DNA from: Pseudomonas sp. R37(2017)
Lineage (GTDB): Bacteria; Pseudomonadota; Gammaproteobacteria; Pseudomonadales; Pseudomonadaceae
Direction: 5' to 3'
Assembly (NCBI RefSeq): GCF_002113375.1
Contig: NZ_NEHO01000009.1
Span: 1 to 64,000 of the forward strand
DNA length: 64,000 nucleotides
Below, piece after piece: positions 1 through 7,966 of this stretch. Made by a program: the position numbers and the translations under genes. Under the pieces are notes generated by a model. That model was not told the origin of the DNA. It searched no databases and saw nothing but the letters and a program-made list of their open reading frames with translations. Every line of letters begins with the position of its first letter. The stretch's first letter is position 1.

Positions 1-111
1 AAATACGGCAACCTCGACCGCGCGCTGGTGGGCATCCTCGATCTGTTCGGGGTCTGGTGGCTGATCAAGCGCACGCGGCTGAACACCATTGCCCAGGAGA
101 TTGAAGGATGA
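1..111 (+). CDS. Glycosyltransferase (GT2-like), C-terminal fragment
   Basis: The window opens inside an open frame of 36 codons ending at the TGA at 109-111. The visible tail contains a short hydrophobic stretch (LVGILDLFGVWWLI) followed by a basic cytoplasmic-looking end, as in the C-terminus of membrane-associated family 2 glycosyltransferases that act on polyprenyl phosphate. Its stop overlaps the ATG of the next gene by 4 bases, and the two downstream genes belong to lipid glycosylation families, which is the main reason for the call. The catalytic domain is outside the window, so the family is inferred from context. Confidence 0.5.
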   Translation, partial: KYGNLDRALVGILDLFGVWWLIKRTRLNTIAQEIEG

Positions 112-386
112 ATCTCTCCCGCGAAGCCTTGTGGCTGATCGTCGGTTTTATCGGCCAGATCGCCTTTACCGGGCGGTTTGTCCTGCAGTGGCTGTACAGC
201 GAATACAAGAAGCGCAGCGTGATCCCGACCAGCTTCTGGTACCTGAGCATCGTCGGCAGCACCTTGCTGCTGGCCTACGCCATTTACCGCCAGGACCCGG
301 TGTTCATCGCCGGGCAGGCCTTTGGCACCCTTGTCTATTTTCGCAACCTGCAGTTGATCGCTAAAAGTAAAAGCCTGAAGGAGTAG
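108..386 (+). CDS. Lipid A biosynthesis N-terminal domain (LAB_N) membrane protein
   Basis: This 92-residue protein has three hydrophobic stretches (about residues 8-27, 44-60 and 66-80) and the pattern FTGRFVLQWLYSE, which is characteristic of the small LAB_N domain family. These proteins resemble the extra N-terminal domain of some lipid-A-disaccharide synthases and are found beside undecaprenyl-phosphate sugar transferases. The start ATG overlaps the preceding stop (ATGA), and the GT39 gene begins 3 bases after its stop, so the three genes form one operon. A role in membrane glycolipid or lipid A modification is inferred from these neighbours. Confidence 0.8.
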   Translation: MNLSREALWLIVGFIGQIAFTGRFVLQWLYSEYKKRSVIPTSFWYLSIVGSTLLLAYAIYRQDPVFIAGQAFGTLVYFRNLQLIAKSKSLKE

Positions 387-389
387 GTC

Positions 390-1799
390 ATGCGCGGATC
401 GTTATCGACCCGAAATATTACGTTGCTGGTGGTTATCGCGATTGCGTTGCTGTTTTTCTGGGGGCTGGGCAGCGTGCCGTTCCTCAGTGTCAACGAGGCC
501 CGGCGCGCCGTGACCGTGCGCGAAATGCGCGAGGCCGGTAGCTGGCTGTTGCCCTACATGAACGGCGACTTGTACTTGTCCAAGCCGCCGTTTTTCTATT
601 GGGCGGGCCTGGTTTCGACAGCGGTGCTGGGCAGCGTGTCCGAGTGGAGCGTGCGCCTGCCTTCGGCGTTGGCCGCCGCCCTGTGCTGCATCGGCACCTA
701 TCGCTACGGCGTCCGGCAGGCGGGGCGGCAGGTCGGTCTGTTCGCCGTGGTGTTCCTGGCCGCGAACGGTGCATTCAGCCTGTTCGCACGACGCTCGGAA
801 ATCGAGATGCTGTTGACCCTGCTGTGCTTCGGCGCACTGTTGGCTGCCTGGCAGTTCATCTTCCTGCAGGGCCGGGTCTTCTGGAGCCGACTGAGCTATG
901 TGCTGCTGGGCTGCGCGCTGCTGACCAAAGGCCCCGTTTGCCTATTGTGGGTGACAGCGCCGATCCTGGCCTATGCCTTGATCTACCGGGATGCCCGGGC
1001 CAAGGCTTATCTGTGCGACGGTTGGGGCTGGCTGATTGCTCTGGTGCTGGGCAGTTCCTGGTACCTGGCGGTGTCTGTGAATCAGGGCTGGGGCATCTGG
1101 GCTTCGATCATCAGCGAAGACATCGTGAGGAAGATCGACGGGCAGGGCGCCGAGGCCTGGTATGCCTACCTGTTGTACCTGGCCGGTGATTTCTTCCCGT
1201 TCTGGCTCATCGTGTTCGTACAGCCGCGCAAGTTCTGGGCAATGATCCGCGCGCGCCGCGAGGCCGCCATGTTGCTGTGCTGCACGCTGTTGCCGCTGCT
1301 GGTGTTTTCCCTGTTCACCGAAAAGCATGGCAAGTACCTGTTGCCGGTTTATCCGTCCATGGCGTTGCTGCTGGCGATGCACTGGTCGGCACTGCTCGAT
1401 GATCTCAAGGGGCGCTGGCGCACGGTCCTGGCGGTGGTGCCCTACGTGATGCTGGCCGGGTTCGTGGTGTTCTACATGTTCGTCGAAGCACGGGTGTTGT
1501 CGCACCGGTTCGGTGGTCTTGAGCAAGTGGCCGCGCTGGCCGACGGGCAGCCGGGTCAGAAGGCTTACACCCTCGGTGAGCCGGATATCCGTCTGGTCTA
1601 CTACATGGGGCGGCCGGTGGCGCCGCTGACGGTGGCCCAGTTGCAGGCCGAATCGCGCCCGGCAGGCCTGTTGTTCGTACAGGAACCCCTCGCACCGGAA
1701 CTGCAGAACCTGGCTTCGTGCAAAGTTGGTGAAATCAATCCGTACCTGAAACCACACCGTTCAGCGCTGCTGGTGCGCATGGGGGGCGACTGCCGCTGA
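390..1799 (+). CDS. Family 39 glycosyltransferase (ArnT-like integral membrane protein)
   Basis: This is a 469-residue polytopic membrane protein with an N-terminal hydrophobic helix followed by a periplasmic loop containing NEARRAVTVREM, the acidic-residue-bearing loop typical of ArnT and PMT-type enzymes, and then SKPPFFYW. ArnT-like enzymes move a sugar from undecaprenyl phosphate onto lipid A or another acceptor at the periplasmic face. About ten further hydrophobic segments follow, and a short soluble C-terminal domain lies after residue 370. The length is shorter than ArnT (about 550 residues), so the exact substrate is not assigned. It is the last gene of the operon. Confidence 0.8.
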   Translation: MRGSLSTRNITLLVVIAIALLFFWGLGSVPFLSVNEARRAVTVREMREAGSWLLPYMNGDLYLSKPPFFYWAGLVSTAVLGSVSEWSVRLPSALAAALCCIGTYRYGVRQAGRQVGLFAVVFLAANGAFSLFARRSEIEMLLTLLCFGALLAAWQFIFLQGRVFWSRLSYVLLGCALLTKGPVCLLWVTAPILAYALIYRDARAKAYLCDGWGWLIALVLGSSWYLAVSVNQGWGIWASIISEDIVRKIDGQGAEAWYAYLLYLAGDFFPFWLIVFVQPRKFWAMIRARREAAMLLCCTLLPLLVFSLFTEKHGKYLLPVYPSMALLLAMHWSALLDDLKGRWRTVLAVVPYVMLAGFVVFYMFVEARVLSHRFGGLEQVAALADGQPGQKAYTLGEPDIRLVYYMGRPVAPLTVAQLQAESRPAGLLFVQEPLAPELQNLASCKVGEINPYLKPHRSALLVRMGGDCR

Positions 1800-1817
1800 T
1801 CGGCCTTCACGCCCCCG

Positions 1818-1836
1818 CATCACCCGTTCGGACTAG
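1818..1836 (-). promoter_or_regulatory. Degenerate steroid-regulon box, reversed orientation
   Basis: The + strand reads CATCACCCGTTCGGACTAG, which on the minus strand partly matches the consensus CTAGTCC-N4-GGACGATG. It is the only copy pointing away from the gene it would control (the operon starting at 1937), and no -10-like hexamer lies 20 nt beyond it in either direction. The half-site GGACTAG is well conserved; the other half is poor. Confidence 0.4.
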
Positions 1837-1936
1837 GCAGGGCTAACGATTCTGCCGCGTCCGGGCGGCGCCAAACTTCATGCTCGAAGGGGTGCTGCGC
1901 CACGCGCGCCCCGCCAAACGAGCAGAAGGCGCCGCG

Positions 1937-3109
1937 ATGGAGTTTGCATTCAGCGACGAACAGGAAATGATCCGCGAATCGGCCGAGGGTTTCCTCGCCG
2001 ATGTCTCGGATTCCGCCGCCGTGCGCGCGGCAATGGTCAGTGAGCGGGGTTTTGACGAAGCCCTCTGGCAGCGTCTGTGCCAGGAAATGTGCTGGCCAGC
2101 CATTCATATCCCCGAAACCTATGGAGGCCTGGGCCTCGGCTTCGTCGAGCTGACGATCCTGCTGGAGCAGATGGGCCGGCGTTTGCTGTGCTCGCCGTTC
2201 TTCGCCACCGCCTGCATGGCCACGCCTGCGCTGTTGCTGGCTGCCAATGATGAACAGAAGCAGCGTTGGTTGCCGTCGATCGCCGACGGCAGTGTCACCG
2301 CGACCCTGGCGTTCAGCAGTGTCAATGGCTGGTCCGCCGACGACGTCCAGGCAACGGTGGTGGCCGAGGGCGAAGGCTTTGTCCTCGACGGCACCCTCAA
2401 GCATGTGCTCGACGGGCAGGGTGCCGACCTGTTGATCATTGCCGCACGACAACCCGCAACCACTGGCGAACAGGGCATCAGCCTGTTTGCCGTGAGCGCC
2501 GAGCGGGCCGGCATCGAACGGCAAATGCTGCCGACCATGGACCAGACCCGGCGCCAGGCGCGGATCCAGCTCAAGGGCCTGTACCTTGAAGCCGACTGCC
2601 TGCTGGGAGAGTTCGGCAACGGCTGGATGCACCTTGAGCGAGTCCTGCAACTGGCCTGCATCGGCCTGGCCGCCGAGCAGACCGGCGGTGCGCAACAGGT
2701 ACTCGACCTCAGCGTGGCCTACATGCAGGAACGCCAACAGTTCGGTCGTCCGATTGCCAGCTTCCAGGCCCTCAAACACCGTGCAGCCGACATGATGCTG
2801 CAAGTCGAATGCGCGCGTTCGGCCAGTTATTACGCCGCGTGCGTGGCCCAGGAAGTCCTCGATCCCCAGGGGGATCCGCAGGTCGCGGCCCAATTGCCGC
2901 TGGCGGCGGCGCTGGCCAAGGCGCAGTGCTCCGAAACCTACTTCTCTTGCGCATCCGAATCGATCCAATTGCATGGCGGCGTCGGTTTCACCTGGGAATA
3001 CGACCCGCACCTCTACTTCAAGCGCGCTCGCGCCAGCGAAAGCTTCCTCGGGCTACCGGCCTGGCATCGCGAGCGGATTGCCGCGGTGATTCTTGGAGAG
3101 CAGCCATGA
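1937..3109 (+). CDS. Acyl-CoA dehydrogenase, probable beta-type subunit paired with FadE30
   Basis: The 390-residue protein has the acyl-CoA dehydrogenase fold: an N-terminal helical domain, a beta domain, and a C-terminal helical domain with YMQERQQFGRPI and LHGGVGFTWEYDPHLYFKRA-like motifs. The catalytic glutamate seen as GFERG in the next gene is absent here (LACIGLAAEQ), and the usual NEIQRNIIAER flavin-contacting motif is also missing. Steroid-degrading bacteria often form such dehydrogenases as alpha2beta2 heterotetramers from adjacent genes, so this is probably the non-catalytic partner of the downstream protein. Start: the ATG at 1937 begins the conserved MEFAFSDEQ; an upstream in-frame ATG at 1880 adds a sequence unlike the family. 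Its stop overlaps the next ATG. Confidence 0.85.
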   Translation: MEFAFSDEQEMIRESAEGFLADVSDSAAVRAAMVSERGFDEALWQRLCQEMCWPAIHIPETYGGLGLGFVELTILLEQMGRRLLCSPFFATACMATPALLLAANDEQKQRWLPSIADGSVTATLAFSSVNGWSADDVQATVVAEGEGFVLDGTLKHVLDGQGADLLIIAARQPATTGEQGISLFAVSAERAGIERQMLPTMDQTRRQARIQLKGLYLEADCLLGEFGNGWMHLERVLQLACIGLAAEQTGGAQQVLDLSVAYMQERQQFGRPIASFQALKHRAADMMLQVECARSASYYAACVAQEVLDPQGDPQVAAQLPLAAALAKAQCSETYFSCASESIQLHGGVGFTWEYDPHLYFKRARASESFLGLPAWHRERIAAVILGEQP

Positions 3110-4299
3110 AAATCAGTTTCAGTGAGCAGGACGAGCGCTTCCGCCGGGAAGTCGCCGACTGGATGAGCGCCAACCTTTGCGGTGAGTTCGAAGCCCTGCG
3201 TTTTCGCGGCGGTCCGGGCGACGAGCACATGTTTCCCGAGGAGCGCAAAGCCTGGGAACGCAAACTCGCCGAGGGTGGCTGGACCTGCGTCGGCTGGGCG
3301 CCGGAGCATGGTGGGCGTGGGCTTTCGATTACCCAGCAGGTGATTTTCCACGAGGAATATGCCCGCGCCGGCGGTCCCGGGCGTATGGGCCATATCGGCG
3401 AAGGGCTGGCGGGGCCGACCATTGCCGCGTTCGGCACGCTCGAACAGCAACAGCGCTTTTTGCCGGGGATCGTCAGCGGTACGGCGTTCTGGTGTCAGGG
3501 CTATTCAGAGCCGGGCGCCGGTTCCGACCTGGCCAACGTCAAGACCCGCGCAACGCTTGACGAGGCGAGCGGCCAATGGCTGATCAACGGGCAAAAGGTC
3601 TGGACCTCCCTGGCCCATGAATCGGATTGGTGCTTTGTCATCGCCCGTACCGAACCGGGCAGCGTCGGCCATCGCGGCCTGTCGTTCCTGCTGGTGCCGA
3701 TGGCCCAGGCGGAAATTACCGTACGGCCCATCGAACAACTGACCGGCACCTCGGAATTCAACGAAGTGTTCTTCGACGATGCCCGCACCGACGCCGCCAA
3801 CATCATCGGCGCGCCGGGCGACGGCTGGAAGATCGCCATGGCGCTGCTGGGGTTCGAGCGAGGCGTGTCGACGCTCGGCCAGCAGATGCAGTTTCAGAAC
3901 GAGCTCAACGAAATCATCGCCATCGCCAAGTCCAATGGCGCCGACCGTGACCCGATCCTGCGTCAGCGCCTGGCCGAAGCCTGGAGCGGGCTGCGGATCA
4001 TGCGCTACAACTCGCTGCGCATGCTCTCGGGCAGCCAGGACGGTTCGCTGCGCAAGGAGGCGACCATCTACAAATTGTTCTGGTCCACCTGGCACGCCAG
4101 CCTCGGCAAGCTGGCGATGGACGTCCTCGGCGCCGAGGCGGAATTGCTCGAAGCCGCGCCTTACCAACTGACCCGTTTGCAGTCGCTGTACCTGTTCAGC
4201 CGCGCCGACACCCTGTACGGCGGCAGTAACGAAATCCAGCGCAACATCATTGCCGAGCGTGCCCTTGGCATGCCCAAAGAGCCGCGTCCGCGCGCCTGA
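3106..4299 (+). CDS. fadE30: Acyl-CoA dehydrogenase FadE30-like (steroid C/D ring propionyl side chain)
   Basis: The 397-residue protein closely resembles M. tuberculosis FadE30 as I remember it, sharing WCQGYSEPGAGSDLANV, NGQKVWTSLAH, EFNEVFFDDARTDA and FERGVSTLGQQ. In that pathway FadE30 dehydrogenates the CoA ester of the bicyclic propanoate left after A/B ring removal. The catalytic base is expected to be Glu251 in GFERG, and the C-terminal NEIQRNIIAERALG flavin-binding motif is intact. It overlaps the upstream acyl-CoA dehydrogenase gene by 4 bases and is followed after 13 bases by the ipdF homologue, as its counterpart lies beside ipdF in Mycobacterium. Confidence 0.88.
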   Translation: MKISFSEQDERFRREVADWMSANLCGEFEALRFRGGPGDEHMFPEERKAWERKLAEGGWTCVGWAPEHGGRGLSITQQVIFHEEYARAGGPGRMGHIGEGLAGPTIAAFGTLEQQQRFLPGIVSGTAFWCQGYSEPGAGSDLANVKTRATLDEASGQWLINGQKVWTSLAHESDWCFVIARTEPGSVGHRGLSFLLVPMAQAEITVRPIEQLTGTSEFNEVFFDDARTDAANIIGAPGDGWKIAMALLGFERGVSTLGQQMQFQNELNEIIAIAKSNGADRDPILRQRLAEAWSGLRIMRYNSLRMLSGSQDGSLRKEATIYKLFWSTWHASLGKLAMDVLGAEAELLEAAPYQLTRLQSLYLFSRADTLYGGSNEIQRNIIAERALGMPKEPRPRA

Positions 4300-4312
4300 A
4301 AGGAGAGAGTTC

Positions 4313-5095
4313 ATGTCTGTACCTCAATATGTTGAAGGTCGCGGCCTGCTGCGTGGCAAGTCGGTGCTGATCACCGCGGCGGCGGGTGCCGGGATCGGTT
4401 TCTCCGCAGCCGTGCGGGCTGCCGAGGAAGGTTGCCGCGCGCTGATGATCAGCGACATCCATGAGGGCCGCCTGGCCGAGGCGGTGCTGAAGATCCGCGA
4501 AACCACCGGGCTGCAACAGGTGTTCGGCCAGGTCTGCAACGTCACCGACGAAGCCCAGGTACAGCAACTGATCGCCAGCGCCGAGCGCGACCTGCAAGGT
4601 GTCGATGTGTTGATCAATAACGCCGGCCTCGGTGGCTCGCGCTTGCTGGTGGAGATGGCCGACGAAGAGTGGCATCGGGTCATCGACGTGACCCTCACCG
4701 GCACCATGCGCATGACCCGCGCCATGCTGCCGAAAATGATGGAGCGGCGTGCCGGCGTCATCGTCAACAACGCCTCGGTGCTGGGCTGGCGTGCGCAGAA
4801 AGAACAGGCGCACTACGCCGCCGCCAAGGCCGGGGTCATGGCGTTGACCCGCTGCGCGGCGGTCGAGGCCGCCGACCATGGCATCCGCATCAACGCGGTC
4901 AGCCCGAGCATTGCCCTGCACGATTTCCTGCGCAAGTCCGCGCCCCAGGCGGTGCTCGATCAACTGGCCGCCAACGAAGCCTTCGGCCGCGCCGCCGAAG
5001 TCTGGGAAGTGGCCAACGTGATGATGTTCCTGGCCAGCGACTACAGCTCCTACATGACCGGCGAAGTGTTGTCGGTATCCAGCCAGAGGGCGTGA
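4313..5095 (+). CDS. ipdF: Short-chain dehydrogenase IpdF-like
   Basis: This 260-residue short-chain dehydrogenase resembles IpdF (Rv3559c), which oxidises the 5-hydroxyl of the C/D-ring propanoyl-CoA intermediate. Shared features are TAAAGAGIG in place of the usual TGxxxGxG, INNAGLGG, VNNASVLGWRAQ, INAVSPSIA and FLASDYSSYMTGEV. The catalytic triad is Ser155, Tyr168 and Lys172. The start at 4313 follows AAGGAGAGAG and gives the family length; an in-frame ATG at 4250 lies inside fadE30. Neighbours are fadE30 upstream and a MaoC hydratase starting 2 bases after its stop. Confidence 0.88.
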   Translation: MSVPQYVEGRGLLRGKSVLITAAAGAGIGFSAAVRAAEEGCRALMISDIHEGRLAEAVLKIRETTGLQQVFGQVCNVTDEAQVQQLIASAERDLQGVDVLINNAGLGGSRLLVEMADEEWHRVIDVTLTGTMRMTRAMLPKMMERRAGVIVNNASVLGWRAQKEQAHYAAAKAGVMALTRCAAVEAADHGIRINAVSPSIALHDFLRKSAPQAVLDQLAANEAFGRAAEVWEVANVMMFLASDYSSYMTGEVLSVSSQRA

Positions 5096-5097
5096 GC

Positions 5098-5556
5098 ATG
5101 GCACGTATTTTCGACACGCCGATGGCCTTGTTCGACGCCGTGGGCGAATCACTCGGCGCCAGCGACTGGCTGTTGCTGGAACAGGACCGCATTGACCGCT
5201 TCGCCGATGCCACGGGCGATCACCAGTGGATTCACGTCGATCCGCTCAAGGCTGCCAGCGGCCCGTTTGGCGCCTGCATTGCCCATGGTTACCTGAGCCT
5301 GGCGCTGGTCAATCTGTTCCTGCCGCAGATCGTCGAGGTCCGTGGCCTGGCCATGGGCGTCAATTACGGTTGCGAGCGGGTGCGCTTTCCCTCGGTGGTG
5401 CGCGTCGGCTCGCGGGTTCGTGGCAGCGCGCAATTGATCGCTGTCGAGGAAGTGAAGGGCGGCGTTCAGGCGACCATCCGCGTCAGCGTCGAAATCGATG
5501 GCGAAGAGCGCCCCGGCTGCGTGGTCGACACCATCAGTCGTTACTACCCCGCCTAA
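5098..5556 (+). CDS. MaoC-like (R)-specific enoyl-CoA hydratase
   Basis: This 152-residue single hot-dog domain protein carries the hydratase-2 motif [15 protein letters not shown], with Asp and His as the expected catalytic pair at about residues 39 and 44, followed by [12 protein letters not shown]. It resembles HtdZ/Rv0130-type hydratases. It should add water to a trans-2-enoyl-CoA to give an (R)-3-hydroxyacyl-CoA. Its place between ipdF and a thiolase gene suggests it acts on a CoA ester from steroid C/D-ring or side-chain breakdown, but the substrate cannot be read from the sequence. Confidence 0.85.
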   Translation: MARIFDTPMALFDAVGESLGASDWLLLEQDRIDRFADATGDHQWIHVDPLKAASGPFGACIAHGYLSLALVNLFLPQIVEVRGLAMGVNYGCERVRFPSVVRVGSRVRGSAQLIAVEEVKGGVQATIRVSVEIDGEERPGCVVDTISRYYPA

Positions 5557-5587
5557 GCCTGTCAGCAGAATTCTCGAGGAACTGAAC

Positions 5588-6790
5588 ATGAAAGAAGCCG
5601 TCATCGTTTCGACCGCCCGTACTCCGATCGGCAAGGCCTTTCGCGGTGCCTTCAACGACACCGAAGCCCCGCAACTGGGCGGACACGTGGTGCGCGAAGC
5701 CGTGCGTCGCGCCGGCATCGAGCCGGGTGAAGTGGACGACGTGATCATGGGGGCCGCCGCACAGCAGGGCACCCAGTCCTATAACCTGGGGCGCCTGTGT
5801 GCGATTGCCGGCGGCTTGCCGGCATCGGTCGCCGGGATGGCCGTCGAGCGACAGTGCTCATCGGGCCTGATGAGCATCGCCATGGCCGCCAAAGGCATCA
5901 TGTGCGATGAAATCGACATCGCCGTGGCCGGCGGCCTGGAGTCGATTTCCCTGGTGCAGAACAAGCACAAGAACCTGTATCGCAACCAGTCTGGTTCGGT
6001 GATCGAGCTGGATCCGCAGGCGTACATTCCGATGATCGAAACCGCCGAGATCGTCTCCGCGCGCTACGGCATCTCCCGCGACGAGCAGGACGAATACAGC
6101 TACCAGAGCCAGCTGCGTACCGCACAGGCCCAGGCCGCCGGGCGTTTCGACCGCGAACTGGCGCCGCTGACCAGCCGCCAGTTGATTGTCGACAAGGCCA
6201 CGGGCGAATCCCGCCATGAGTCCGTCACCTTGTTGCGCGACGAGTGCAACCGCATCGACACCACGCTCCAGAGCCTGAAGGCGCTGGAGCCGGTATGGCC
6301 AGGCGGTCAGTGGAGCGAAAAGGGGCGTTTCATCACTGCCGGCAATGCCTCGCAGTTGTCCGACGGTGCGTCGGCCTCGGTATTGATGAGCGCGAAAATG
6401 GCCGAGAAACGTGGCCTGGAACCCCTGGGGATCTATCGCGGCATGGCGGTCGCCGGCTGCAACTCCGACGAGATGGGCATCGGTCCGATCTACGCGATCC
6501 CCAAGTTGCTCAAGCGCCACGGCCTGACCATGGATCACATCGGCCTCTGGGAGTTGAACGAAGCCTTCGCCTGCCAGGTGCTGTACTGCCGCGACACCCT
6601 GGGTATTGCGGCCGAACGCCTGAACGTCAACGGCGGGGCGATTTCCATCGGCCATCCGTTCGGCATGTCCGGGGCGCGCATGGTCGGCCATGCGCTGATC
6701 GAAGGCCAGCGTCGCGGCTTGCGATACGTGGTGGTGAGCATGTGCATCGGTGGTGGCATGGGCGCTGCCGCGCTGTTCGAGGTGGTCTGA
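5588..6790 (+). CDS. Thiolase / acetyl-CoA acyltransferase
   Basis: The 400-residue protein has the full set of thiolase motifs: nucleophile Cys90 in [23 protein letters not shown], and the C-terminal CIGGGMG carrying the second catalytic cysteine. It cleaves 3-oxoacyl-CoA with CoA. It differs clearly from the FadA6-like thiolase at 45580 and does not look like FadA5, so its substrate is open; the operon (fadE30, ipdF, MaoC) points to steroid-derived CoA esters. Start: the ATG at 5588 follows GAGGAACTGAAC. The ksi gene begins at the next base after its stop. Confidence 0.85.
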   Translation: MKEAVIVSTARTPIGKAFRGAFNDTEAPQLGGHVVREAVRRAGIEPGEVDDVIMGAAAQQGTQSYNLGRLCAIAGGLPASVAGMAVERQCSSGLMSIAMAAKGIMCDEIDIAVAGGLESISLVQNKHKNLYRNQSGSVIELDPQAYIPMIETAEIVSARYGISRDEQDEYSYQSQLRTAQAQAAGRFDRELAPLTSRQLIVDKATGESRHESVTLLRDECNRIDTTLQSLKALEPVWPGGQWSEKGRFITAGNASQLSDGASASVLMSAKMAEKRGLEPLGIYRGMAVAGCNSDEMGIGPIYAIPKLLKRHGLTMDHIGLWELNEAFACQVLYCRDTLGIAAERLNVNGGAISIGHPFGMSGARMVGHALIEGQRRGLRYVVVSMCIGGGMGAAALFEVV

Positions 6791-7180
6791 ATGATCAGCG
6801 CACAGCAGATCCAGGCGACCATGGCGCGTTATGTGGAACTGGTGGACGCCGGCGATATCGACGGCATCCTCGCGCTCTACGCTGACGACGCCACCGTTGA
6901 AGACCCGGTCGGCCACGCGCCATTGCAGGGCATCGACGCCATTGCGCGCTTTTACCGTGAAGGGTTGGGGGCGATGAACGTCTGCGCGACCCTGACCGGG
7001 CCGGTGCGCGCGACGCTCAACGGGTGCGGCGCGATGCCGTTTCGGGTCGACATGGGGTGGGGCGGGCAACCGTGCTCGCTGCATGTGATCGACGTGATGG
7101 AGTTCAATGCCGACGGCCGGATCCGCTCGATGAAAGCCTTCTGGAGTGAGGTCAATGTGATCGCGCGAGGTGCGGCATGA
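6791..7180 (+). CDS. ksi: Steroid delta5-3-ketoisomerase (KSI)
   Basis: This 129-residue protein is recognisable as ketosteroid isomerase, which moves the double bond of 3-oxo-delta5 steroids to delta4. It resembles the P. putida enzyme along its length, including MARYVELVDAGDID, YADDATVEDP, LTGPVRA, NGCGAMPFRV and CSLHVIDVM. The catalytic base is Asp38, the oxyanion pair is Tyr14 and Asp101, and the supporting tyrosines Tyr30 and Tyr55 are also present. The gene starts directly after the thiolase stop and its own stop overlaps the next gene by 4 bases. It is the strongest single marker that this island handles true steroids. Confidence 0.95.
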   Translation: MISAQQIQATMARYVELVDAGDIDGILALYADDATVEDPVGHAPLQGIDAIARFYREGLGAMNVCATLTGPVRATLNGCGAMPFRVDMGWGGQPCSLHVIDVMEFNADGRIRSMKAFWSEVNVIARGAA

Positions 7181-7611
7181 CTCTGGAACAGCGGATCGTC
7201 CGCCTGGAAGCGCTGGAGGATATCCGCCAGCTCAAGCATCGCTACCTCAACGCCTGCGATCTCAAGCAGGTCGAGGTGATTGCCGACTGCTTTGCCGACG
7301 GTGAAGTGCTGATCGATTACGGTCCGTTGGGGACTTTTCGTGAGCGCGACAGTTTTGTCGCGCTGTACCGCGAACTGGCCTGCCACGAGCGGGTGATCGA
7401 CCTGCATCACGGCGCCAACCCGGAAATCGAAGTGCTGAACGAGGATCAGGCCCAGGGCCGTTGGGCCCTGTGGTATTTCAACCTGGATGGCGAGAGCGGG
7501 GCGACGCGGCAGTTGGGCGGGTTCTATCAGGACCGTTACCAGCGTATCGCCGGGCAATGGAAGATTGTCAGCACCTGCTTTCGCGCGCACTCGGAAGTGG
7601 CGCGTTCCTGA
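7177..7611 (+). CDS. SnoaL-like (NTF2-fold) protein, possible hydroxysteroid dehydratase
   Basis: This 144-residue protein fits the NTF2/SnoaL fold: an N-terminal helix (EDIRQLKHRYLNACD), FADGEVLIDYG, and C-terminal strands with GGFYQDRYQRIAGQWKI. This family includes steroid isomerases, BaiE-type bile acid 7alpha-dehydratases and polyketide cyclases. It is not a second KSI because the VEDP and VIDVM motifs are lacking. Being the last gene of the operon directly after ksi, it may dehydrate or isomerise a hydroxysteroid, which is an inference from fold and position. A run of REP elements follows. Confidence 0.7.
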   Translation: MTLEQRIVRLEALEDIRQLKHRYLNACDLKQVEVIADCFADGEVLIDYGPLGTFRERDSFVALYRELACHERVIDLHHGANPEIEVLNEDQAQGRWALWYFNLDGESGATRQLGGFYQDRYQRIAGQWKIVSTCFRAHSEVARS

Positions 7612-7637
7612 AGACCGCTCGCTCCAGAGGTAGCACC

Positions 7638-7966
7638 TGTGGGAGCGAGCCTGCTCGCGAAGGCGGTGTATCGGTCAACATTGTTGTTTGATGTGCCGGC
7701 CTCATCGCTGGCAAGCCAGCTCCCACAGTTTTTGTGGTGACCCCGGCATTTGCAAACATCCCCATCCCCTGTGGGAGCGGGCTTGCCCGCGAAGGCGGTG
7801 TGTCAGGCAACATCAATGTTGAATGTGCCGGCCTCATCGCTGGCAAGCCTGCTCCCACAGTTTTTTGTGGTGACCCCGGCATTTGCAAACACCCCCGATC
7901 CCCTGTGGGAGCGGGCCTGCCCGCGATGGCGGCATGTCAGGCAACATTGATATTGGATGTGCCGGC
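7638..7966. repeat. Tandem array of REP pairs (2.5 units of about 132 bp)
   Basis: Inverted REP pairs (GTGGGAGCGAGC ... GCTCCCAC) occur at 7638-7728 and 7770-7860, with a third half element from 7903. The spacers between them (GTGGTGACCCCGGCATTTGC) are also repeated, so the array looks like a tandem duplication of one REP pair plus spacer. It fills the 325-base gap between two convergent operons and forms the last codons of the gene that ends at 7937. Confidence 0.9.

Noticed and set aside
5588..6790. Assigning this thiolase as FadA5 (sterol side-chain thiolase).
   Set aside because: The Cys motif is RQCSSGLMS, unlike the CQCGSGQQA of FadA5, and no side-chain genes are near it.
7638..7966. 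Regularly spaced repeats suggesting a CRISPR array.
   Set aside because: The repeats are inverted REP pairs with conserved spacers and no cas genes; a CRISPR would have identical direct repeats with unique spacers.
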